Below the pieces are notes generated by a model. It searched no databases and had not been told where the DNA came from. It worked only from the letters and a program-made list of their open reading frames with translations. Positions 50,687 through 57,522 of a DNA stretch of 64,000 nucleotides are shown one piece after another (within the stretch, counting starts at the first letter, position 1; every line of letters starts with the position of its first letter). The stretch spans positions 62,001 to 126,000 of the forward strand of contig DATHAO010000015.1 in the NCBI GenBank assembly GCA_035296625.1. Reading direction: 5' to 3'. This DNA comes from DATCLS01 sp035296625. GTDB taxonomy: Bacteria; Actinomycetota; Acidimicrobiia; Acidimicrobiales; VFJN01. Both the position numbers and the translations under genes were made by a program.

Positions 50687-50945
50687 GGACGGGCCCTCCC
50701 GCCAGAGGACCCGAACCCCCAACCGTCTGATCCGTTGGCTCATCCGCACTGTCCGCGGGCGGCCGTGACGTCGATGCCTGACATCGACCGCCACGATCGG
50801 CGCAGCACCCCTGAGCGCTCCCCGGACGCACTCCCAGCTCGGGGATGTGCGATGCGAGGAGATTCGCCGGGCAGCGAAGAGCGCTCGCGGCCCCCGGCGT
50901 TCGGGAACAGCGCCCGACGGACTGCGGGCGGACGAAACTGGCGGT

Positions 50946-51443
50946 GTGGACTTCGTCATCGAGCAGACCTACGCGGCCGATCCGGACGATGTGGCCCAGG
51001 CCTACACCCAGTCCGACCTCTACGAGTTGATCGGCGAGATGTCATCACGTGCTCGGCCCGAGATCCTCGCCCGCACCGTCGACCACGGTGGCAAGGTTCA
51101 GCTCCAGATCCGCTACCGCTTCGCCGGCGGGCTCAACTCGGCCGCCCGCGCCGTGCTCGCCCCGGAGAAGCTGAGCTGGGTTGAGCACTCGACCCACGAG
51201 GTCGCCCGCCGGCATGTCGACTACCGGCTCGTGCCGGACAACTACGCCGACCGCCTCCGGGCCTCCGCCAAGTGCACGACCCGGCGCGGCCCCTCGGGTG
51301 GCGCCATTCGCACGGTCGAGGGCAGCCTGCGGGTCAAGGCGCCACTGGTTGCACGCGCCGTCGAGAAGGCGATCGTGTCAGGACTGCGCGAGCACTTCGC
51401 CAGCGAGGCGACGGCCGTCGAGCGGTTCCTGGCCGGCACGTGA
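50946..51443 (+). CDS. DUF2505 family protein
   Basis: A 165-residue SRPBCC-like protein: DFVIEQTYAADPDDVAQAYT, GKVQLQIRYRFAGGLNSAAR, LSWVEHSTHEVARRHVDYRL and SGLREHFASEATAVERFLAG. The pattern is that of DUF2505, an actinobacterial family of unknown function with a lipid-binding fold. GTG 50946 starts the fold directly. The 259 bases before it show no other feature. Confidence 0.85.
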   Translation: MDFVIEQTYAADPDDVAQAYTQSDLYELIGEMSSRARPEILARTVDHGGKVQLQIRYRFAGGLNSAARAVLAPEKLSWVEHSTHEVARRHVDYRLVPDNYADRLRASAKCTTRRGPSGGAIRTVEGSLRVKAPLVARAVEKAIVSGLREHFASEATAVERFLAGT

Positions 51444-51564
51444 CGCGATCGTGCGTACCGGGCGGGCGCAGGGTGCCGTCGCGAGGTCGGCCACGATCCA
51501 CCTTCGGTCGGGCGCGGCAGGCCGGCAACAGGCAGACCAAGAGGCGCAGACCTCCACGCCGCGA

Positions 51565-51919
51565 TCACGACGCCGTGCCGAGCAGCTCGCGTGAGAAGAA
51601 CTCGAGGGCGGTGCGGGTCTTCGTCTGCTGCTCGCCAGAGAGGTCGACGCCTCGCTCACCGAGAAACGCCCTGGTCTCCGCGGCTACGTCGAACGCCTCC
51701 CAGGGCGCGCACTTCGTGGACAACTCGAGGATGCGCGAGCCGTTGGGGTACAGCCACAGCTCGGCGACCAGGCGTCGGTCATAGCCGCTCGGCGAGAACT
51801 TCAGCCCGATCGGTGTCCGGCACGGTGAGCTTCAACTCGACGCTGTCGGCGCCCCGGACCAGTCGCAAGAAGCCGGACAACTGCTCGGTCGTCAGCGGTA
51901 CGGGCTGCTCAGAGTTCAT
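51565..51919 (-). pseudogene. CYTH-domain protein collapsed by internal deletion
   Basis: ATG 51919 follows GGAGGGG at good spacing and starts NSEQPVPLTTEQLSGFLRLV, RGADSVELKLTVPDTDRA, the N-terminus of a CYTH protein with its ELKL motif. After AEV the frame stops, but in the next frame KFSPSGYDRRLVAELWLYPN and GSRILELSTKCAPWEAFDVA continue to the stop at 51567-51565, the family's C-terminus. About 140 central codons, which hold most of the triphosphate tunnel, are missing. Confidence 0.8.
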
Positions 51920-52309
51920 GACCATCCCCTCCCTGTCCTGGGTCGGCGATCGACAGACGACACCTAACGCCCGGGGTGGGTGACGTGACATGCCCCACCG
52001 CAGGGTGACCGCGCCCGACCCGCCAACGCGGACGCGAGGCGATCGAGGCCCGGGGCGTCCCCCACGCCGACGCCATCTCCCCGCCCACGCCCGTGCTGGC
52101 GAGGATCAAGGGCAGCTCCTCGTCCGCGCCGCGCGACGCACGACCGGCTGCGGGTCATCGGGCGGAAACGGAAGGCGCTCCTCAGGAGGCGCATCGACCG
52201 TCCGGGTCGACGACCTGGTTGTACCGGCGGGTTCGCCCCCGGGGTTGACGGCCCGGGACGGGCGGGCGGACGGTGCTGCTGGCGAGCGAGCATCGACGAG
52301 GAGGTCGCG
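51920..52309. other. Region without a recognised gene
   Basis: No ORF here has good motif content. A plus-strand stretch near 52040 reading EAIEARGVPHAD could be a leftover of a Mut7-C-type protein but is too short to call. A clear ribosome site GAGGAGG for the next gene lies at 52297-52303. Confidence 0.4.
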
Positions 52310-52975
52310 ATGCCGAAGACCGACGCCACGGCCGACAGGAAGGCCGTCGTGAAGGCGCTGCTGCGCCGCCATGGGACGACGTTCGCCGACGAGCTGGGCA
52401 TCGACGTCGCCAAGAACACGCCGTCGCCGCTGTTCCGCCTCCTGTGCCTGGCGCTGCTGCTCAGTGCCCGCATCCGTGGCGGTATCGCCATGAACGCCGC
52501 CCGCGCGCTCGCCGAGGAAGGGCTGACGACCGCCGAGAAGATGGCCGGCGCTGGCTGGGAGCGCCGCACCAGGATCCTGAACCAGAGCGGCTATGCACGC
52601 TACGACGAGCGGACCTCACGGATGCTCGGCGACACCGCCGAGATGATCCTCGACCGCTATCGCGGCGACCTCCGCGTGCTGCGCGAGGCCGCCAAGCGCG
52701 ATGCGGCCCGTGAGCGCGCGCTCCTCAAGGAGTTCAAGGGCATCGGCGACACGGGCGCCGACATCTTCTTCCGCGAGGTGCAGGGTGCGTGGACCGAGGT
52801 CGCGCCGTTCGTCGACCGACGGGCGCTGGCGGCGGCCGCGAAGCTCGGCCTGGGCGACGACGCCGAGGCGCTGGCCGGCTACATGCCAAAGAGAGACCTT
52901 CCCCGCCTGGTGGCGGCGCTGGTGCGCGTGGACATGGCCGGCGACCACGACGACGTCCTCGCCGACGGGGGGTAG
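52310..52975 (+). CDS. Endonuclease III-like HhH-GPD protein
   Basis: A 221-residue all-helical protein. SPLFRLLCLALLLSARIRGG and RALAEEGLTTAEKMAGAGWE form the first helices, and LLKEFKGIGDTGADIFFREV is the helix-hairpin-helix, followed by VAPFVDRRALAAAAKLGLGD with the catalytic-type aspartate. There is no C-terminal Fe-S cluster. It may be a DNA glycosylase or a stand-alone relative. Strong GAGGAGG site before ATG 52310. Confidence 0.8.
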   Translation: MPKTDATADRKAVVKALLRRHGTTFADELGIDVAKNTPSPLFRLLCLALLLSARIRGGIAMNAARALAEEGLTTAEKMAGAGWERRTRILNQSGYARYDERTSRMLGDTAEMILDRYRGDLRVLREAAKRDAARERALLKEFKGIGDTGADIFFREVQGAWTEVAPFVDRRALAAAAKLGLGDDAEALAGYMPKRDLPRLVAALVRVDMAGDHDDVLADGG

Positions 52976-53040
52976 GCAGCCGGGCCCTACGTGTAGCGCC
53001 TCCGAGCGCTGGTGGGCGGCCAGACGGTGGCGTTTGGTCA

Positions 53041-54432
53041 TCATGGCGGGGGCGGTGCTCGATGGGTCTCGGGGGCGGCGACGAATCGGGTGAGGCATTC
53101 TTGGGAGCAGAAGTAGAGCTGGGTACCTCGCCAGGTGAGTTGGTACTCGCACTGGGCGGGATCGAGCTCCATGAGGCATACCGGGTCGATGACACGGAGC
53201 GGTCGGTCGCCGGTGGGGTGGACGTCGAACAGTTCGATCGGGTGGGCGATGCCTTTGAGCGTCCTGGCCCCGATGGGCGTGAAGGTCACGTCATCGAGGT
53301 CCGTCGCTTGGGCTCGGAGGGTGGGTGTGATGAGCAGCTGGTGGCGGTCGGCTTCGGCGGCGACGCGGGCGGCGACGTTGACCGTGGCGCCGATGTAGTC
53401 GCCTTCGCGGTACAGGACCCGTCCGGTGTGGGCGCCTTGGCGGACGGCGGGGAACTGTGGCTCGGCGCAGACCGCGGCTTCGATGGCCAGGCCACACGAC
53501 ACGGCAGAGGTCGGGTCGGTGAAGACGAGCATGAACTCGTCGCCGATCTGCTTGACCACTGTGCCGTGGTGGCGACCGGCCGCGGCTCGGACGAGGTGGG
53601 AGAACCGCTCGACGAGACTGGCGGCTGCGGGATCACCCATGGCTTCGGTGAGGGGTGTGAAGCCGGACAGGTCGACGAAGAGGATCGTCGCCTCGACGTT
53701 TCCCGGGACCTCACCGGGCGTGGTGGTGTCTTCGGTGAGGTGGACAAGCAGGTCGTCGCGTTGGGCGCGTTCCCAGGCCTTGCTGTGGAAGTACAACAGG
53801 GTTGGTTCGATCAGCTCGATAAGGGGCTCAGCGACCGTCGCGGTCGCGGTGGTGAGGTCGGTGCCGGTGAGACCGTGGGCGCGGAAGCGTTCGTGGACGT
53901 AGTAGTGGAACAACCGGGACTCGGCCTCGGCGATGCGGCCCGCGGCGTCGGCGAACACCCGAACGATTTGGGTGAGCGCCGTCTCGGGCAGTCCCGCGTC
54001 GAGGGCGACACGGAGTCGACCGAGGGCCTCGATGTCCTCGTCGTAGGCCTCGGGCTGATCGTCGAGTCCCAACGCGGACCACAACTGTCGGACGACCTCG
54101 GTAGTCAAGCCCACAGCCTGCGCGGCTTCGTCCACGGGGCGACCCAGCCGGGGGAGGTCGCGGCCTGGCAGCATGTCCAGGCGATCGCCGAGCATGTCGC
54201 CCTGGGCCTTGCTGGCGGCGGCGATGGCCTCCGCCGTGATGCCCCGTCGTTCTACGAACGTGATGAGCCGGACCCGTTCGATGTCGAGGGCGTCGAACCG
54301 GTTGCCGGCGCCGGTGAGCAGCCCGAGGGCTCGCCACTCTCGCAGCACCTCGGGCGCGATGCCGGTAGCGTCGGCAAGCTGGTCGATGGTCAGCCCCCCG
54401 TCGGGGTTGGTGTCGGGCCGGTCCATGCTCAT
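53041..54432 (-). CDS. Class III adenylate cyclase with MerR-like HTH and C-terminal YHS domain
   Basis: A 463-residue soluble protein with three parts. Residues 12-80 are MerR-like: LTIDQLADATGIAPEVLREW and FDALDIERVRLITFVERRGI. About 85-235 is a helical regulatory region like that of mycobacterial cyclases. The catalytic domain 246-405 has both metal aspartates (Asp254 in LFVDLSGFTPL, Asp298 in KQIGDEFMLVF), Lys294, and Asn352/Arg356 in GATVNVAARV, so it looks active. Residues 413-455 are a YHS domain, VIDPVCLMELDP...LYFCSQECLTRF, with Cys419, Cys442 and Cys446 as likely metal ligands. It follows the ABC ATPase-cNBD gene by two bases. Predicted to make cAMP for that ATPase in response to metal or DNA/ligand binding. 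Confidence 0.92.
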   Translation of the reverse strand: MSMDRPDTNPDGGLTIDQLADATGIAPEVLREWRALGLLTGAGNRFDALDIERVRLITFVERRGITAEAIAAASKAQGDMLGDRLDMLPGRDLPRLGRPVDEAAQAVGLTTEVVRQLWSALGLDDQPEAYDEDIEALGRLRVALDAGLPETALTQIVRVFADAAGRIAEAESRLFHYYVHERFRAHGLTGTDLTTATATVAEPLIELIEPTLLYFHSKAWERAQRDDLLVHLTEDTTTPGEVPGNVEATILFVDLSGFTPLTEAMGDPAAASLVERFSHLVRAAAGRHHGTVVKQIGDEFMLVFTDPTSAVSCGLAIEAAVCAEPQFPAVRQGAHTGRVLYREGDYIGATVNVAARVAAEADRHQLLITPTLRAQATDLDDVTFTPIGARTLKGIAHPIELFDVHPTGDRPLRVIDPVCLMELDPAQCEYQLTWRGTQLYFCSQECLTRFVAAPETHRAPPPP

Positions 54433-54434
54433 CG

Positions 54435-55430
54435 TTACAATCCTTGGTCGGTCACCGCGTCGGCGAGGGTGCCCGGTCGGACCCGGTCCCGGAAGTCGCG
54501 CACCGTGTAGCCCGTGACCGTGCTGGACGCCGCGGCCCGGGCGGTGGCCGAGCGGCGCAGCCCGAACGTGGGCGCGAGCTCACCGAAGTACCCGCCCTCG
54601 ACCACGGTCGTGAGCAGCTCCTCGCTGCCGTCGCCCTGGCGGCGCACGATGTCGATCGCGCCCCTGTCCACGACATAGACCAGTTCGCCGGTGTCGCCCT
54701 GGTCAAAGAGCAGGTCGCCGTCATCCAGCGTGACGGTCTCCGGTGGACGAGACTCGGTGTCCCGCCGCGGGGTCAGGTTCACGACCCGGTCCGCCAACGG
54801 CAGCATGCGGTCGTCATGGGTGGCCACGACGACCAGACGTCCGGCGTCAGCGATCTGGCGCAGGAGGCGCAGCACCCCGTCGACCTGGATGTAGTCCAGA
54901 TGGGCGGTGGATTCGTCTGCCAGCACCAGGGGCGGATCGTTGGCCAAGGCCCGGGCGATCGCGACGCGCTGTTGCTCGCCGCCCGAGAGGTCCCCCGGTC
55001 GATGGCGAGCACGGGTGGCGAGACCGACCTCGGCCAGCAGGCTCTCAGCTCGCTGGCGTGCCGGCCGGCCCGACAGACCAGCCGTGCCCATGGGGACCTG
55101 GACGTTCTCCCTGGCCGTCAGCGACGGGACGAGGTTGAAGGCCTGGAACACGACCCCGACCGTGTGCCGCCGGTAGCGGGTCAGCGTGGCGCCTCGCAGC
55201 CCGGTCACGTCGATGTCATCGAAACGCACCCGACCCGCGGTCGGGGTCAGGATGGCCGCCAGGACCGACAGCAACGTCGTCTTACCGCACCCGCTGGCGC
55301 CGAGGAGCAGCACGATCTCGCCCCTGGCGGCCTCGAGACCGAGACCCTGGATCGGGCGGACCACATATCCGCCGCTCGTGTACTCGATGGTCAGCTCCCG
55401 GACCTCGAGATCGACGCCGCTCCGGGTCAT
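54435..55430 (-). CDS. ABC ATPase fused to a C-terminal cyclic-nucleotide-binding domain
   Basis: A 331-residue protein. Residues 1-222 are a LolD/MacB-type ATPase: Walker A GASGCGKT (44-51), Q-loop VVFQAFNL, signature LSGGEQQRVAIARAL (148-162), Walker B LVLADEST with Glu173, and H-loop ATHDD. Residues 232-318 are a CRP/cNMP-binding fold: DDGDLLFDQGDTGELVYVVD and the phosphate-binding cassette FGELAPTFGLRRSATARA (282-299), with the Glu and Arg that contact cyclic nucleotide. The fusion is unusual. Ten bases follow the permease gene and two precede the cyclase gene, so all three are one operon. Confidence 0.93.
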   Translation of the reverse strand: MTRSGVDLEVRELTIEYTSGGYVVRPIQGLGLEAARGEIVLLLGASGCGKTTLLSVLAAILTPTAGRVRFDDIDVTGLRGATLTRYRRHTVGVVFQAFNLVPSLTARENVQVPMGTAGLSGRPARQRAESLLAEVGLATRARHRPGDLSGGEQQRVAIARALANDPPLVLADESTAHLDYIQVDGVLRLLRQIADAGRLVVVATHDDRMLPLADRVVNLTPRRDTESRPPETVTLDDGDLLFDQGDTGELVYVVDRGAIDIVRRQGDGSEELLTTVVEGGYFGELAPTFGLRRSATARAAASSTVTGYTVRDFRDRVRPGTLADAVTDQGL

Positions 55431-55440
55431 CGCACGAGCC

Positions 55441-56478
55441 TCAACTGAACGCCAGCGCTGGATCTGTGCTGACCGTGCGCCGCAGCCCCACGGCGCTGGC
55501 CAGCAGGCTCACCGCCACCGCAACCAGCGGCAACGTGACCAGCGTGAAGCCCGAGATCTCCGCTCGCATCGCGAGCGCCGGACCGAGCGCCAGCGCCAGA
55601 ACCTCTGCCACCAGGGAGGCCGCTCCGGCCAGCACCACGGCCTGGAGCACCAGCCCACCCAGCAACGCCCGGTTGGCGGCACCGGTCGCTTTCAGCACGG
55701 CGAAGTCCCGGGTCCGTTCCAGCACCGACAGGTAGACCATCGATCCGACGATCCCTGCCGCTACCAACCACAACAGCACCTTCATGAAATCGATCGTCTG
55801 AGTGGCCTTGCGCAACGGTCGAGCCAGATCGGCTTCAACCTCCGCGTTGGTCAAAACCTTGAAACCCCGCGGCGGACTCGCCAACTCACCGCGCACGACC
55901 GCCGCGGTCGCCACCGGCTGGCCCGCGGACGTCAGCGCCTGAGCATCCCCTACCGAGACGAACAGCGTCGGGGTACCGGCGAAGTAGGTCAACCCATCGA
56001 CCGTTCCCACCACCTCGATGCGCCCGTCACCCAGCTCGAAGCGGTCACCGAGGTGCGCACCCAGGCTCCCATCGGCGACGACTTCGCCCGACCGGCGTAC
56101 CCCCCGCCCGTCGACGACGTCCGCGTCGATCACGCCGGACTCGACGCCGATCACGTTCACGCTCGTAACACCGGAGACATCGACCGTCGAAGCGGTGATC
56201 ACCACGGGACTCGCCTCACGCACCCCCTCGCCGCGGGCCACATCGTCGACCACCGATTCCGGAAAGGCCCTCACGCTGGTGAACGGCCCCGACGTGCGGC
56301 CGGGCACCAACCATCCGTCGGCCCGGAACGCGCCGACGGTGCGGCCTACCTCGTTGTGAAAGCTGCTGCTCATCCCCGTCAACAACAAGGTGATCGCGAA
56401 CACCAGGCCAGCCGCGACCACACCGATCAGCACCCGCCACCGCCGCCACTGCAGATCCCGCAACGTCACCAACCACAC
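55441..56478 (-). CDS. FtsX/MacB-type ABC transporter permease
   Basis: A 345-residue protein with the four-helix FtsX layout: one helix at about 17-38, a 210-residue extracytoplasmic domain (FHNEVGRTVGAFRADGWLVP ... SVGDAQALTSAGQPVATAAV), then three helices (LLWLVAAGIVGSMVYLSVLE, a central one, and a last before LRRTVSTDPALAF). VLERTRDFAVLKATGAANRA is the cytosolic coupling motif of the family. This class usually performs mechanotransmission or lipoprotein/peptide export rather than simple pumping. GTG 56478 has a strong GGGGAGG site. Confidence 0.9.
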   Translation of the reverse strand: MWLVTLRDLQWRRWRVLIGVVAAGLVFAITLLLTGMSSSFHNEVGRTVGAFRADGWLVPGRTSGPFTSVRAFPESVVDDVARGEGVREASPVVITASTVDVSGVTSVNVIGVESGVIDADVVDGRGVRRSGEVVADGSLGAHLGDRFELGDGRIEVVGTVDGLTYFAGTPTLFVSVGDAQALTSAGQPVATAAVVRGELASPPRGFKVLTNAEVEADLARPLRKATQTIDFMKVLLWLVAAGIVGSMVYLSVLERTRDFAVLKATGAANRALLGGLVLQAVVLAGAASLVAEVLALALGPALAMRAEISGFTLVTLPLVAVAVSLLASAVGLRRTVSTDPALAFS

Positions 56479-56498
56479 GGCGGCCCTCCCCTGTCGGG

Positions 56499-56636
56499 TC
56501 AGTGAGCGCGGTCGTCTCGCCGCGATCGCTGACGACGCAAGATCCCCCAACGGACGCCCACCACCATGCCGCCGCACATCACGATCATGACGAGAACCAT
56601 CACGACGAGCGCCAGACCGCCGAGCCCATCCATCAT
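56499..56636 (-). CDS. 45-residue single-pass membrane protein
   Basis: A short frame from ATG 56636 to TGA 56501-56499 encodes a methionine/valine-rich transmembrane helix (GLALVVMVLVMIVMCGGMVV, residues 7-26) followed by a basic tail RWGILRRQRSRRDDRAH. GGGAGG lies upstream. It is the first gene of the operon, 20 bp ahead of the permease gene. Similar Met/Gly-rich mini-proteins occur near copper-handling genes, which fits the YHS domain in the cyclase, but no cysteine/histidine metal motif is present beyond one Cys. Confidence 0.7.
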   Translation of the reverse strand: MMDGLGGLALVVMVLVMIVMCGGMVVGVRWGILRRQRSRRDDRAH

Positions 56637-56681
56637 CTCGTGGCCGACCTCCCATGCCGGGCCCACGCTGGACCAAGATGA

Positions 56682-56703
56682 TTATGTCATAACTCCAATG
56701 ACA
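56682..56703. promoter_or_regulatory. Operator between TetR and the cyclase/ABC operon
   Basis: TGTCAT (56685-56690) and ATGACA (56698-56703) are perfect arms with a 7-bp spacer, and the overlapping TTATGTCATAA (56682-56692) is itself a perfect dyad. The cluster is the only AT-rich stretch between the two divergent starts (56636 and 56715), twelve bases before the TetR ATG. It should bind the TetR protein and control both directions. Confidence 0.78.
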
Positions 56704-56714
56704 AGCTAAGGGCT

Positions 56715-57344
56715 ATGAGCGAGCCAAGACCGGCCCGGCGTCTCCGCCGCGCCGAGCGACGGGAGCTGACCAGGGCGCAGCTTCTCGATGCCGCCGAGAG
56801 GGTCTTCGCCCGGGACGGCTTCCGAGGTGCTTCGGTCGAGGCGATCGCCGAGGAAGCGGGGTACTCGCACGGCGCCGTCTACTCGAACTTCAAGGGCAAG
56901 CTCGATCTGTTCCTCGTCCTGGTCGAGGAGCGCATCGACGCCCGCCTCGCCCGGGTCTACGCAGCCGCCGACGCAGAGCTCAGCCACGGCACCGAACCCG
57001 CCGAAGCCGCCCGCCGGTTCGTGGCCATGCTCCACCAGGAACGCGACGCCTTGTTGCTGCTGGTCGATTTCTGGAACCAGGCAGTGCGCGACCCCGTGGC
57101 AGCGCAGCGGTTCGCCGAACGGCACGACCGGCTCCGGAGCCTCATCGGGCGCATCGTCGAAGGCATCGTCCGCGACCTCGGGTCCGAGCTGGTCCTCCCT
57201 CGGGACCAAGTCGCGACCGCGCTCATCGCCCTGTTCAACGGTTTCGCCATCGAACGTCTCACCGTCCCCGACGCGGCGCCCGACGACCTGCTCGCCCATG
57301 CCATCACCGCCATCCTGCGCGGCTCCACCAACCAACCTCCCTGA
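56715..57344 (+). CDS. TetR/AcrR family regulator of the cyclase/ABC locus
   Basis: A 209-residue regulator: RRELTRAQLLDAAERVFARD, GFRGASVEAIAEEAGYSHGA and VYSNFKGKLDLFLVLVEERI make a typical TetR helix-turn-helix of the AcrR type (VYSNF..K). The ligand domain has FVAMLHQERDALLLLVDFWN and VATALIALFNGFAIERL, common in efflux-pump repressors. Divergent from the membrane protein-FtsX-ABC-cyclase operon with a shared palindrome. Probably a local repressor relieved by the exporter's substrate. Confidence 0.92.
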   Translation: MSEPRPARRLRRAERRELTRAQLLDAAERVFARDGFRGASVEAIAEEAGYSHGAVYSNFKGKLDLFLVLVEERIDARLARVYAAADAELSHGTEPAEAARRFVAMLHQERDALLLLVDFWNQAVRDPVAAQRFAERHDRLRSLIGRIVEGIVRDLGSELVLPRDQVATALIALFNGFAIERLTVPDAAPDDLLAHAITAILRGSTNQPP

Positions 57345-57522
57345 GACGGGGCTGCCGGAGGGCGGCGTGTGGCCCCAGCCCATCGCCGTCGACAAGGAGG
57401 TGGGCACCAAACCGATCGACGATCCCGAGGGCGGCAGCGCCATGCGGCGCCCACGGCCGGCAGGGCTCGGCAGGACCTTGATCGTGTTTGCGGCCCGCGC
57501 GGCTGCGATCGGCCGGCGGCGG

